Source: Halieaceae bacterium
GTDB taxonomy: Bacteria; Pseudomonadota; Gammaproteobacteria; Pseudomonadales; Halieaceae
Assembly: GCA_003331685.1 (NCBI GenBank)
Contig: QOPK01000044.1
Span: 1-13,718 of the forward strand
Direction: 5' to 3'
DNA: 13,718 nt
The position numbers were made by a program, and so were the translations under genes. Shown here one piece after another: positions 6,400 to 13,718 of the stretch (the stretch's first letter is position 1; each line of letters starts with the position of its first letter). The notes below the pieces were generated by a model that did not search any database, was not told the DNA's origin, and worked only from the letters and a program-made list of their open reading frames with translations.

Positions 6400-9300
6400 G
6401 TGCCGCGTCGATCTGATATCGAGAGCATTCTGATTCTGGGCGCTGGACCGATTGTTATCGGTCAGGCCTGCGAGTTTGATTATTCCGGTGCGCAAGCCTG
6501 TAAGGCTCTGCGAGAAGAGGGTTATCGCGTCATCCTCGTGAACTCCAACCCCGCCACCATCATGACGGATCCCGCCATGGCCGATGCGACCTATATCGAG
6601 CCCGTTGAGTGGCAGACGGTCGCCAGAATTATCGAGCGAGAGCGTCCCGATGCGGTGCTCCCCACCATGGGCGGGCAGACGGCACTCAATTGCGCGTTGA
6701 AGCTCGCGTCAGAGGGTGTCTTGGAAAAATTTGGCGTGGAGATGATCGGCGCCACACAGGAAGCCATTGATAAAGCCGAAGATCGCGAGAAATTTGACAT
6801 TGCGATGCGTCGGATCGGGCTTGAAACGCCCCGTGCTGGGCTCGCCCACAGTATGGAAGAGGCCTGGACAGTGCACGAGGAAATTGGCTTTCCCTGCATT
6901 ATCAGGCCCTCGTTCACGATGGGTGGCTCCGGCGGTGGTATCGCTTACAACCGCGATGAGTTTGAAGAAATCTGTCTCAGGGGATTGGAGCTGTCGCCCA
7001 CTAGCGAGCTGCTGATTGACGAGTCTCTGATCGGCTGGAAAGAGTACGAGATGGAGGTTGTTCGGGATAAAAACGACAACTGCATCATTGTCTGCTCGAT
7101 AGAGAATTTTGACGCCATGGGTGTTCACACCGGCGACTCCATCACGGTCGCGCCCGCTCAGACACTGACCGACAAGGAATACCAGATCATGCGTGACGCC
7201 TCGCTGGCGGTGCTGCGCGAGATCGGCGTGGAGACGGGCGGTTCGAATGTCCAGTTTGGTCAGTGCCCCGATACCGGCCGATTGGTGGTGATTGAGATGA
7301 ACCCTCGTGTCTCGCGGTCATCGGCGCTGGCATCTAAGGCGACCGGTTTCCCGATCGCCAAGGTGGCTGCAAAGTTGGCGGTGGGCTACTCACTCGACGA
7401 GTTGGAGAACGACATAACAGGCGGCGTGACGCCAGCCTCGTTCGAGCCTGCCCTCGACTATGTGGTCACCAAGATCCCGCGCTTTGCCTTTGAAAAATTT
7501 GCCACCGCAGATCCACGACTGACCACCCAGATGAAATCGGTGGGCGAAGTGATGGCCATCGGGCGTACCTTCCAAGAGTCGTTGCAAAAAGCCCTGCGCG
7601 GACTTGAGGTCGGCTCGGCGGGCTTCGAGCCCCACATGCAGGTGTTAGACGAAGACTCCCGCTCTGAGCTGGTAGACCGACTGACGAACCCTGGTGCCGA
7701 TCGTATCTGGTATCTCGCAGACGCATTTCGGGCCGGGTTCGAGCTGGAAGAGATTTACGGCTACTCGGGTGTCGACCCCTGGTTCCTCATACAAATCGAC
7801 GACATCGTGCGCTGGGAGTCACAGCTTTCCGGATTGACCGTCGCCGGCATTGATCACAGCCTCATGTGGGGGCTCAAGCGCCGAGGCTTCTCCGACAAGC
7901 GTATCGCTGATCTGTTGGGCACAACCGAATCCGCAGTGCGCGAGCGACGATGGTCGTTGGATATTCGACCTGTCTACAAGCGTGTCGATACCTGCGCCGC
8001 CGAATTTGCGGCCTCCACTGCTTATATGTACTCGGCCTACGAAGAGGAGTGTGAGGCAGCACCCAGCGATCGGAAGAAAATTCTGGTGCTCGGTGGCGGC
8101 CCTAATCGCATCGGTCAGGGCATTGAGTTCGACTACTGCTGCGTTCATGCGGTGTTGGCACTGCGTGAGGATGGTTACGAGACCATCATGGTGAACTGTA
8201 ATCCCGAGACCGTGTCGACCGACTACGACACCTCAGACCGGTTGTATTTTGAGCCTGTCACCCTAGAAGATGTGCTCGAGATTGTTGAACTCGAGCAGCC
8301 CACCGGGGTGATTGTTCAGTTTGGTGGTCAGACGCCGCTCAAATTGGCTCGGGCGCTCGAGGCGGCGGGGGTGCCCATTATCGGTACCACGCCTGATCAA
8401 ATTGATCGCGCGGAGGACCGGGAGCGTTTTCAGCTGATGATTCAGGCCTTGTCGCTCCGCCAGCCGGCGAATACGACGGTACGCAGTGTGGAGGCGGCTG
8501 TCGCGGCGGCAGCGGAGATTGGTTATCCACTGGTGGTTCGTCCATCTTATGTACTCGGTGGCCGAGCCATGGAGATTGTGTATCGCGAGGAGGATCTGTT
8601 GCGCTACATGAACGATGCCGTCAGGGTGTCTGAGGATTCTCCCGTGCTGCTGGATAGTTTCCTCAGTGCAGCGATTGAGGTGGATATCGATGCCGTGAGT
8701 GACGGCGAAAAGGTCGTCATTGGCGCAATTATGCAGCACATTGAGCAGGCTGGCGTGCACTCAGGCGATTCTGCCTGTTCATTACCCCCTTATAGCCTGC
8801 CTGCCGATGTACAGGAATCGATGCGCGACGTGGTACGCAAGATGGCGCTGGAACTCGGCGTTTGCGGATTGATGAATGTGCAGTTGGCGTGGCAGGACGA
8901 CGAAATCTACGTGATCGAGGTCAATCCCCGTGCCTCGCGAACCGTGCCGTTTGTTTCCAAAGCTGTCGGTGTGTCACTGGCCAAGGTCGCGGCACGATGC
9001 ATGGCGGGCCAAAGCCTCGAGAGTCAGGGTGTGACGAAAGAAATTGTTCCCCCCTATTACAGTGTGAAAGAGGCGGTGCTGCCCTTTAACAAGTTCCCGG
9101 GTACGGACCCGATTCTGGGCCCTGAGATGAAGTCCACGGGTGAGGTCATGGGGACCGGGGAGACCTTTGCAGCGGCCTTTGCCCGGGCGCAACTGGGCGC
9201 CGGCGACGACCCGCCCACCTCCGGTTTGTGTCTGATCAGTGTGCGTGACGCCGACAAGCCGGCAGCGGTAGACGTGGCAAAAAGGCTGGTCGCCCGGGGT

Positions 9301-9621
9301 TTCACTTTGGCGGCTACCGGTGGCACCGCGAGCGCGCTGGAAGCAGCGGGACTTGCGGTTCGCACAGTGAACAAGGTGGCCGAAGGTCGCCCGCATATCG
9401 TTGATTTGATCAAGAACGATGAAGCCGCCATGATTATCAATACAACAGAGGGTCGCCGTGCCATAATGGATTCGGCTTCGATCCGTGCCAGCGCCGAGCA
9501 GCACAGGGTGTTTTACACTACGACATTGGCTGCCGCCGAGGCGGTGTGCATGGCGCTGGAGCAGGAGACAGACATAACCGTGCGGCGTCTTCAGGATTTG
9601 CATGAGAGCATCGCCGTATGA
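6400..9621 (+). CDS. carB: Carbamoyl-phosphate synthase large subunit
   Basis: CarB uses two ATP, bicarbonate and ammonia supplied by CarA to make carbamoyl phosphate. At 1073 aa it is the same length as the E. coli protein. By that alignment residues 1-403 form the carboxyphosphate domain (opening with the [20 protein letters not shown] nucleotide loop), 404-553 the oligomerisation domain, 554-936 the carbamoyl phosphate domain (second nucleotide loop [18 protein letters not shown]), and 937-1073 the allosteric MGS-like domain. The last has [23 protein letters not shown] and NTTEGRRA, the region that in E. coli binds UMP, IMP and ornithine, so nucleotide feedback control is likely kept. The start is GTG with GAGGAG (6385-6390) nine bases upstream. 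The stop overlaps the greA start as ATGA (9618-9621), so greA is probably translationally coupled. No frameshift or missing motif was seen. Confidence 0.98.
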   Translation: MPRRSDIESILILGAGPIVIGQACEFDYSGAQACKALREEGYRVILVNSNPATIMTDPAMADATYIEPVEWQTVARIIERERPDAVLPTMGGQTALNCALKLASEGVLEKFGVEMIGATQEAIDKAEDREKFDIAMRRIGLETPRAGLAHSMEEAWTVHEEIGFPCIIRPSFTMGGSGGGIAYNRDEFEEICLRGLELSPTSELLIDESLIGWKEYEMEVVRDKNDNCIIVCSIENFDAMGVHTGDSITVAPAQTLTDKEYQIMRDASLAVLREIGVETGGSNVQFGQCPDTGRLVVIEMNPRVSRSSALASKATGFPIAKVAAKLAVGYSLDELENDITGGVTPASFEPALDYVVTKIPRFAFEKFATADPRLTTQMKSVGEVMAIGRTFQESLQKALRGLEVGSAGFEPHMQVLDEDSRSELVDRLTNPGADRIWYLADAFRAGFELEEIYGYSGVDPWFLIQIDDIVRWESQLSGLTVAGIDHSLMWGLKRRGFSDKRIADLLGTTESAVRERRWSLDIRPVYKRVDTCAAEFAASTAYMYSAYEEECEAAPSDRKKILVLGGGPNRIGQGIEFDYCCVHAVLALREDGYETIMVNCNPETVSTDYDTSDRLYFEPVTLEDVLEIVELEQPTGVIVQFGGQTPLKLARALEAAGVPIIGTTPDQIDRAEDRERFQLMIQALSLRQPANTTVRSVEAAVAAAAEIGYPLVVRPSYVLGGRAMEIVYREEDLLRYMNDAVRVSEDSPVLLDSFLSAAIEVDIDAVSDGEKVVIGAIMQHIEQAGVHSGDSACSLPPYSLPADVQESMRDVVRKMALELGVCGLMNVQLAWQDDEIYVIEVNPRASRTVPFVSKAVGVSLAKVAARCMAGQSLESQGVTKEIVPPYYSVKEAVLPFNKFPGTDPILGPEMKSTGEVMGTGETFAAAFARAQLGAGDDPPTSGLCLISVRDADKPAAVDVAKRLVARGFTLAATGGTASALEAAGLAVRTVNKVAEGRPHIVDLIKNDEAAMIINTTEGRRAIMDSASIRASAEQHRVFYTTTLAAAEAVCMALEQETDITVRRLQDLHESIAV

Positions 9622-10094
9622 ACCGCGTTCCCATGACAGTGCAGGGCGAGCAGGCCCTTAGAGAGGAGCTCGAGCGCCTTAAGAAGGTGGATCGCCCGCG
9701 GATCACGCAGGCGATTGCCGAAGCGCGTGAGCACGGTGATCTGAAAGAGAACGCCGAATACCATGCTGCCAGAGAGCAACAGAGCTTTGCTGAGGGGCGG
9801 ATTCAGGAGCTCGAGCACAAGCTGTCCCTCGCCCAGATCATCGACGTAACGACCATCCCGGTCACAGGCAAGGTGGTGTTTGGCGTCACGGTGACGTTGA
9901 TAGACGTTGATGACGAGCGCACTGTTACCTACCGGATCGTGGGAGAGGATGAGGCAGACGCCAAAGCCAATATGATTTCGGTGAACTCTCCCATCGCCCG
10001 CGCATTGGTCGGGAAAATGGAGGGCGATGAGGTCACCGTGAATGCCCCGGGTGGGGACGTGACTTACGAGATCGACGCCGTCGAACACCTCTAG
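9618..10094 (+). CDS. greA: Transcription elongation factor GreA
   Basis: GreA enters the secondary channel of RNA polymerase and stimulates cleavage of backtracked RNA, so stalled complexes restart. The 158-aa length equals that of E. coli GreA. The N-terminal coiled coil carries the acidic tip [20 protein letters not shown], holding the Asp and Glu residues that help hold the catalytic Mg2+. The C-terminal FKBP-like domain ends with the [11 protein letters not shown] and [13 protein letters not shown] motifs. The ATG overlaps the carB stop by four bases, tying its translation to carAB; carAB-greA clustering is common in gammaproteobacteria. No intrinsic terminator is visible between its stop and feoA, so some read-through into feoAB is possible. 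Confidence 0.97.
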   Translation: MNRVPMTVQGEQALREELERLKKVDRPRITQAIAEAREHGDLKENAEYHAAREQQSFAEGRIQELEHKLSLAQIIDVTTIPVTGKVVFGVTVTLIDVDDERTVTYRIVGEDEADAKANMISVNSPIARALVGKMEGDEVTVNAPGGDVTYEIDAVEHL

Positions 10095-10099
10095 ACTTA

Positions 10100-10128
10100 C
10101 TGAAACTCATTCTCATTGGTCGTATGAT
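10100..10128 (+). promoter_or_regulatory. feoAB promoter overlapped by a Fur-box-like sequence
   Basis: CTGAAA (10100-10105, four of six matches to a -35 box) and TATGAT (10123-10128, five of six to a -10 box) stand 17 bases apart just after greA. Between and over them, the 19 bases at 10102-10120 match the Fur consensus GATAATGATAATCATTATC at 11 of 19 positions, including the typical ATTCTCATT core. Binding of iron-loaded Fur there would block RNA polymerase, as is usual for feo genes. Transcription would start near 10135. An ATG at 10124 lies inside the -10 box and so cannot be the feoA start on this transcript. Confidence 0.6.
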
Positions 10129-10153
10129 CCGCGTTTTAGCGCGGGAGCCCTTT

Positions 10154-10423
10154 GTGGCCGCAACGATCGATATTCTCTCCCTCTGGGATTTACCGCTCAA
10201 CATGCCCGCTGAGTTAATCGGGTTCAGCGATACCCTGAGCGACCGCTACCGCGGCAGATTGCAGGAGTTTGGCTTTCACTCGGGGGAGGAGATTTCCTGT
10301 CAGCAGCAGCCCGGATTTGGTGCGCCCCGGGTTTTTCGGGTGAGTAACGCCACTTACTGCCTTGATCAAGAGTTGGCGGAGCAGGTGCTCGTGCGACCGG
10401 TGGCGGCGTCCCCTGATGCCTAG
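10154..10423 (+). CDS. feoA: Ferrous iron transport protein A (FeoA, SH3-like)
   Basis: FeoA is a small cytoplasmic SH3-like protein needed for Fe2+ uptake through FeoB. The 89-aa product has the family pattern GFSDTLSDRYRGRLQEFGFHSGEEI, with the usual L-x-x-x-G and P/S-G turn, followed by a beta-rich part ending in a Val-rich strand. The frame is open to an ATG at 10124, but I choose GTG at 10154: GGGAG (10143-10147) lies six bases before it, and the ATG sits in the predicted -10 box. Either start leaves the domain whole. Its last eight bases overlap the feoB start, so the two are coupled. It is adjacent to feoB, as usual. No feoC is found here. Confidence 0.85.
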   Translation: MAATIDILSLWDLPLNMPAELIGFSDTLSDRYRGRLQEFGFHSGEEISCQQQPGFGAPRVFRVSNATYCLDQELAEQVLVRPVAASPDA

Positions 10424-12269
10424 GGTTTTGCTGGTGGGGACACCCAACTCGGGCAAAACCGCGCTGTTCAACAGGCTTACTGGGTTAAATCGGCGGGTCG
10501 CAAATTACCCCGGTATCACGGTGGATCTCTCGATTGGGCGGCTGGCAAACCTACCTGAGCTCGACTTGGTGGATTTTCCGGGCACCTACTCCCTGAGACC
10601 GATCTCGGAGGAGGAGCGCCTCGCCGTTAGGCATCTTGATAAGTCGCTCGCTGATCCAGACATGGAGCACGTGCTGTGTATCGTTGATGCCACGCGGTTG
10701 GAAAAAAGTCTTTTCTTCTGTCTGCAGGTGGTCGACGCCTGCCAACGCCTGGGGCGCCCCGTCACGGTGGTCGCCAATATGGGCGATATTCTTAAGCGCC
10801 ACGGATTGAGCATCGATGCAGAGGGGTTATCACAGGCCATTGGTGCGCCTGTGATGGTGGTGTCAGCACGCACTGGAGAGGGGCTCGATGCGATTATCTG
10901 GGGCCTTCAGTCCCCATCGCCTGCGAGCGTGCCGTCGAGAACTGCGAACGACGATCTGACTTTGGCGCGCGAGGGACCGTCTGCTGACGACGTCCTCTAC
11001 GCGGAGGCGCATCGCTTAGCGGGCGAGTACGGGGCGCCAGCGGATGCGCTGCTGCAAACACAGTCTCGACTGGATCGATTCTTCCTCGGCTCGCTGTCTG
11101 GCGGCCTGACCTTTTCCCTGATAATGCTGATTCTTTTTCAATCCATCTTCAGCTGGTCGGCGCCGGCTATGGACGCGGTGGAGGCCAGCGTTATTGGCAT
11201 GGGTGGCTGGATCTTGCCGCTCATCGGCGACGGTATCTTCGCTGATTTTGTGGCGGATGCGGTTTTCAGCGGGATCGGCGCGTTTCTGGTGTTTGTCCCA
11301 CAGATTTTTGTACTGACTTTTGTTATTGGACTACTTGAAGATTCCGGGTACCTCGCCCGGGCCGCGCTGATCTGCCACAAGCCACTGCGGTTTTTTGGTC
11401 TCAGCGGTAAGAGCTTCATTCCGATGCTGTCGGGCGTGGCCTGTGCGATTCCGGCTATTTATGCCGCGCGCTCGATCGAATCCCCGCGAGCCAGATTTCT
11501 GACCTACTTAGCCATTCCGCTGATGCCCTGCTCGGCGAGATTGCCCGTGTACACCCTTCTGATCGCTATTTTTATCCCGCGGGAGACCGCATTGGGAGGG
11601 CTGATCGGCTGGCAGGGCATGACGCTGTTTGCCATCTACGTTTTCGGTATGGTCGCCGGCCTCGTCATCGCAGGTTTGGTCAACCGGTTGTCACCCTCTG
11701 AAGGCCAGATGCCGTTCATGATGGAATTGCCGGCCTACCGCATCCCGGCATTGGTGCCTATTGCCAGAAAATCGTTACAGCGGGCTAAGCATTTTGTCAC
11801 CAAGGCCGGTGCCGTCATTCTCGGCGTGACCGTGGTGATCTGGATTTTGGGTTACTTCCCGAATCAGGGCGTCGATTTAGGCGAGTCTTGGTTAGGCATG
11901 ATGGGGCAGTGGATCGAACCTGTCTTTCAGCCACTGGGTCTGGACTGGCGCTATGGGGTGGCGATAGTTAGCGCCTTTCTCGCGCGAGAGGTATTCGTCG
12001 GAACGCTGGGCACCATCATGGGAATTGAAGGGGCCGAGGACAACATCTTGCCGCTGGTCGAGCAGGTGCAGGCCAGTGCACTACCGCTGGGGTCTGGGCT
12101 GGCGTTACTGGTATTTTTTGCCATTGCGCTGCAGTGTGTCTCCACCGTTGCCATTCTGGCCAGAGAGGCAAACTCGTGGAATTTGGCGCTGCGGATGGTG
12201 ATTGCCTATCTCTGTTTGGCCTGGGTCGCCGCCTGGGTCACGTTTCGGTTGACCGGCTTGTTGGTGTAG
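10416..12269 (+). CDS. feoB: Ferrous iron transporter FeoB, compact form
   Basis: FeoB is the inner membrane Fe2+ importer with a cytoplasmic GTPase domain. G motifs are complete: G1 GTPNSGKT (residues 8-15), G2 Thr35 in YPGIT, G3 DFPG (53-56), G4 NMGD (121-124), G5 SART (150-153). A helical regulatory stretch follows to about residue 230, then the membrane part with both Gate regions: FLVFVPQIFVLTFVIGLLED, then SGVACAIPAIYAARSIES with the conserved Cys, and later REVFVGTLGTIMG and the CVSTVAILARE segment. At 617 aa it is shorter than E. coli FeoB (773 aa), mainly from shorter linkers and C-terminus, since all core motifs are present. ATG 10416 is chosen because the G1 loop must begin within ten residues; a longer in-frame start at 10362 lies inside feoA. 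The start overlaps feoA by eight bases. Control is probably by Fur through the upstream promoter. Confidence 0.94.
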   Translation: MPRVLLVGTPNSGKTALFNRLTGLNRRVANYPGITVDLSIGRLANLPELDLVDFPGTYSLRPISEEERLAVRHLDKSLADPDMEHVLCIVDATRLEKSLFFCLQVVDACQRLGRPVTVVANMGDILKRHGLSIDAEGLSQAIGAPVMVVSARTGEGLDAIIWGLQSPSPASVPSRTANDDLTLAREGPSADDVLYAEAHRLAGEYGAPADALLQTQSRLDRFFLGSLSGGLTFSLIMLILFQSIFSWSAPAMDAVEASVIGMGGWILPLIGDGIFADFVADAVFSGIGAFLVFVPQIFVLTFVIGLLEDSGYLARAALICHKPLRFFGLSGKSFIPMLSGVACAIPAIYAARSIESPRARFLTYLAIPLMPCSARLPVYTLLIAIFIPRETALGGLIGWQGMTLFAIYVFGMVAGLVIAGLVNRLSPSEGQMPFMMELPAYRIPALVPIARKSLQRAKHFVTKAGAVILGVTVVIWILGYFPNQGVDLGESWLGMMGQWIEPVFQPLGLDWRYGVAIVSAFLAREVFVGTLGTIMGIEGAEDNILPLVEQVQASALPLGSGLALLVFFAIALQCVSTVAILAREANSWNLALRMVIAYLCLAWVAAWVTFRLTGLLV

Positions 12270-12303
12270 GCCTCGCGCCAGCGATGGCAGATAGATACGG
12301 GCA

Positions 12304-12325
12304 CCCGCGACGGGCACTTTTTCTT
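12304..12325 (+). terminator. Possible intrinsic terminator of feoB
   Basis: A short GC stem, CCCG-CGA-CGGG (12304-12314), is followed by CAC, five T and then CTT, 35 bp past the feoB stop and before the convergent 119-aa gene. A preceding CGGG (12298-12301) could pair instead with CCCG. The four-base stem is weak, so this is tentative. The reverse direction has no T run. Confidence 0.35.
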
Positions 12326-12336
12326 GGGCCTCGGAT

Positions 12337-12696
12337 TCAACTCTCACGTTCACGCTGGAAAAGTCGCAACTCGGTGAGCATAAGACGCGCAGCCAGCCTT
12401 AGCGTGAGATCATGGTGCTCTTTTCGCAGTTGTTCGATCCCCGCTCCGATATCTTCTTGAAGACGCGTGGCCTCCTGTTCTGTCATCTGACCCGGCAGGC
12501 GCACCTCAAAGTGACAGTCTGACTCCTTCTTTAGCTCTGCATAGGCATCGGTTAGGGACGCAATGGCGAAGTCGATCAGGGTCTGATCAGCGCCTTTGCT
12601 TCTGAGTAGCTGAGAAAGCTGTTCCTGCAAAAAGGAGAAGGCCTGCTTTTCGCGTGTGGGGAATTCGAGAATGTCGGCCATGGTTCGAGGAGTCAT
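12337..12696 (-). CDS. Unrecognised 119-aa helical protein coupled to yhbY
   Basis: I do not recognise this protein. It is soluble and strongly charged, rich in Glu, Gln, Leu and Arg, with no membrane segment or signal peptide. Two likely helical blocks, roughly residues 15-58 and 70-115, are joined by a short FEVRLPGQM strand and turn. Near the start it reads MADILEFPTREKQAF. The ATG at 12696-12694 overlaps the yhbY stop as ATGA, which favours this start over an ATG five codons later and implies translational coupling with yhbY. No good Shine-Dalgarno sequence precedes either one. The tight linkage hints at a role near ribosome assembly or RNA binding, but that is only inference from position. 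It is a real gene in all likelihood: the frame is full length, and the two genes fill their strand without a gap. Confidence 0.75.
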   Translation of the reverse strand: MTPRTMADILEFPTREKQAFSFLQEQLSQLLRSKGADQTLIDFAIASLTDAYAELKKESDCHFEVRLPGQMTEQEATRLQEDIGAGIEQLRKEHHDLTLRLAARLMLTELRLFQRERES

Positions 12697-13004
12697 CGGC
12701 TGCGATGCAAATTGGACTTCCGGGGGTCAGCTTGCGGGTTCGGTCTCAACAATGTCGCAATGTTTCCCACCCGTTGCACCAGATAGGCATCACTCTGACT
12801 GCAGAGCTCTCCAATCACGGACTCGCGTTGCTCGCGATCACCGACCGCAACCTTGACCTTGATCAACTCATGGTCATGGAGCGCGCGATCCAGTTCTTCT
12901 AAAACTGACGGCGCTAACCCTTTCCCAGCGACGGTGACGACCGGCTTGAGAGAATGGGCCTGTGCGCGGAGTTGGCGTAACTCCTTACTGGTGGGACGGG
13001 TCAT
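12693..13004 (-). CDS. yhbY: YhbY, CRM-domain ribosome assembly RNA-binding protein
   Basis: YhbY is a single CRM (CRS1-YhbY) domain protein that associates with pre-50S ribosomal subunits. The 103-aa product reads LRAQAHSLKPVVTVAGKGL, then a helix and HELIKVKVAVGDREQR, nearly the E. coli pattern of HPLKPVV, a Gly-rich loop and HHELIKVKIA. The GKGL loop corresponds to the KH-like RNA-binding turn. The C-terminal tail after RPNP is Arg/Lys-rich. The gene is divergent from rlmE across 82 bp, as in E. coli, and its stop overlaps the start of the 119-aa gene by four bases. The upstream sequence has little Shine-Dalgarno complementarity. Confidence 0.94.
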   Translation of the reverse strand: MTRPTSKELRQLRAQAHSLKPVVTVAGKGLAPSVLEELDRALHDHELIKVKVAVGDREQRESVIGELCSQSDAYLVQRVGNIATLLRPNPQADPRKSNLHRSR

Positions 13005-13018
13005 GGAGGGCTCGATGA

Positions 13019-13048
13019 ATTATCACGGTACACTCTAGGCAGTGTAAC
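13019..13048 (-). promoter_or_regulatory. Candidate yhbY promoter with an inverted repeat
   Basis: On the minus strand GTTACA (13048-13043, four of six to -35) and GATAAT (13024-13019, five of six to -10) are 18 bases apart. Transcription would begin near 13012, only about eight bases before the yhbY ATG, giving a nearly leaderless mRNA in keeping with the missing Shine-Dalgarno sequence. The spacer contains TACACT-N6-AGTGTA (13029-13034 and 13041-13046), a symmetric pair that could be an operator for either divergent gene. No clear rlmE promoter was found. Confidence 0.35.
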
Positions 13049-13086
13049 GCTATGTTGCGCGCGAAGGTGACATGGGACAGGGGAAG

Positions 13087-13716
13087 ATGGGTAAGAAAAA
13101 GTCATCAAGCCGGGCCTGGTTGAAGGAGCATCATGACGATGTCTACGTGCAGCGTGCTCAAAAAGAAGGCTACCGGTCGCGGGCCGTCTACAAGCTCATG
13201 GAGATCAATGAGAAAGACCGGATTATTCGTCCCGGTATGTCGGTGCTGGATCTCGGTAGCGCGCCGGGTGGTTGGTCTCAGGTGGCGGGTGAGTGGGTCG
13301 GCGCTCACGGCCGCATGGTGGCGAGCGATATCCTGCCGATGGACACGCTGCCCGATGTGCGTTTTGTCCAGGGTGACTTCACGGAGCAGGAGACCTTTGA
13401 CCGCATCATGGCGGAGCTGAATAACCAGCCTTTGCATGTCGTGCTGTCCGATATGGCCCCCAATATGAGCGGCTTGACCGAAGTGGACCAGCCGCGGGCC
13501 ATGTATTTGGTGGAGTTGGCGACAGAACTAGCGACCACCTCATTGGCACCGGGCGGCGCTTTTATCGCCAAAGTGTTTCAGGGCGAGGGTTTTGAGGCCT
13601 GGTTCCGCGAGATCCGCGGATGCTTTACCCGCGTAGTCTCTCGTAAGCCAGCGGCGTCGCGGCCGCGATCCCGAGAGGTGTATGTGGTGGCCTCTGGGTT
13701 CAATGGCGGGGAATAA
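13087..13716 (+). CDS. rlmE: 23S rRNA 2'-O-methyltransferase RlmE (FtsJ/RrmJ)
   Basis: RlmE methylates the 2'-OH of U2552 in the A loop of 23S rRNA on the 50S subunit, a late assembly step. The S-adenosylmethionine site is [15 protein letters not shown]. The K-D-K catalytic set is seen as Lys36 in AVYKL, the Asp of [10 protein letters not shown] and the Lys of [11 protein letters not shown], matching Lys38, Asp124 and Lys164 of E. coli. From ATG 13087 the protein has 209 aa, the E. coli length, and begins [15 protein letters not shown], aligning with MTGKKR...RWLQEH. An in-frame ATG at 13072 would add five residues and has AAGG nearby, so it remains possible. The gene is complete, ending at TAA 13714-13716. 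In E. coli ftsH follows; here the window ends. Confidence 0.95.
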   Translation: MGKKKSSSRAWLKEHHDDVYVQRAQKEGYRSRAVYKLMEINEKDRIIRPGMSVLDLGSAPGGWSQVAGEWVGAHGRMVASDILPMDTLPDVRFVQGDFTEQETFDRIMAELNNQPLHVVLSDMAPNMSGLTEVDQPRAMYLVELATELATTSLAPGGAFIAKVFQGEGFEAWFREIRGCFTRVVSRKPAASRPRSREVYVVASGFNGGE

Positions 13717-13718
13717 AT

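Noticed and set aside
8974..9603. Long minus-strand frame (209 codons) opposite carB
   Set aside because: It is wholly antisense to the conserved allosteric end of carB, rich in His, Cys and Arg in the manner of shadow frames.
10124..10153. ATG 10124 as the start of feoA
   Set aside because: It lies in the predicted -10 box, four bases after the Fur-like site, with no Shine-Dalgarno sequence; GTG 10154 fits better.
1..13718. CRISPR array, tRNA, rRNA, phage or toxin-antitoxin genes
   Set aside because: Reading both strands showed no regular repeat-spacer pattern, cloverleaf or rRNA-like sequence and no recognised genes of these kinds.

Overview
The window looks like a chromosomal segment of an aerobic, probably marine gammaproteobacterium. 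The order carA-carB-greA, followed by yhbY divergent from rlmE, is the gammaproteobacterial arrangement. CarA (379 aa), CarB (1073 aa), GreA (158 aa) and RlmE (209 aa from the preferred start) fit the Escherichia coli proteins in length and motifs. The fairly high GC of the core genes and the inserted feoAB would suit the Halieaceae (OM60/NOR5) group, but that placement is inference and no marker gene here proves it.

Layout. (1) 1-373: 3' end of a hotdog-fold acyl-CoA thioesterase gene. (2) 374-2947: a visibly AT-richer accessory stretch. It holds one large membrane acyltransferase with an SGNH domain (607-2508), flanked by non-coding DNA. The downstream flank carries a 113-bp element (2765-2877) closed by a perfect 13-bp inverted repeat, with small hairpins inside. 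A 15-codon ORF with a strong Shine-Dalgarno sequence ends inside the element's left arm. (3) 2948-5003, minus strand: a two-gene operon, a short-chain dehydrogenase followed by an overlapping MFS exporter-like gene that contains an uninterrupted G10 tract. (4) 5243-10094, plus strand: carA-carB-greA, tightly packed. (5) 10100-12269: feoA-feoB, ferrous iron uptake, with its own promoter overlapped by a Fur-box-like sequence. It sits inside what is otherwise the conserved greA/yhbY/rlmE neighbourhood. (6) 12337-13004, minus strand: yhbY followed by an unrecognised 119-aa gene joined by an ATGA overlap. (7) 13087-13716, plus strand: rlmE, divergent from yhbY.

How they work together. CarAB makes carbamoyl phosphate for pyrimidines and arginine. 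GreA rescues backtracked RNA polymerase. YhbY and RlmE act in 50S ribosome maturation. FeoAB imports Fe2+. The AT3-SGNH acyltransferase probably O-acylates a surface glycan. The roles of the SDR and MFS pair cannot be fixed from sequence.

I see no CRISPR array, tRNA, rRNA, integrase, transposase or phage gene. Most of the window is ordinary core genome. The items most worth a second look are the 2732-2877 small ORF plus structured element, the G10 tract in the MFS gene, the Fur-controlled feo insertion, and the unknown gene coupled to yhbY.
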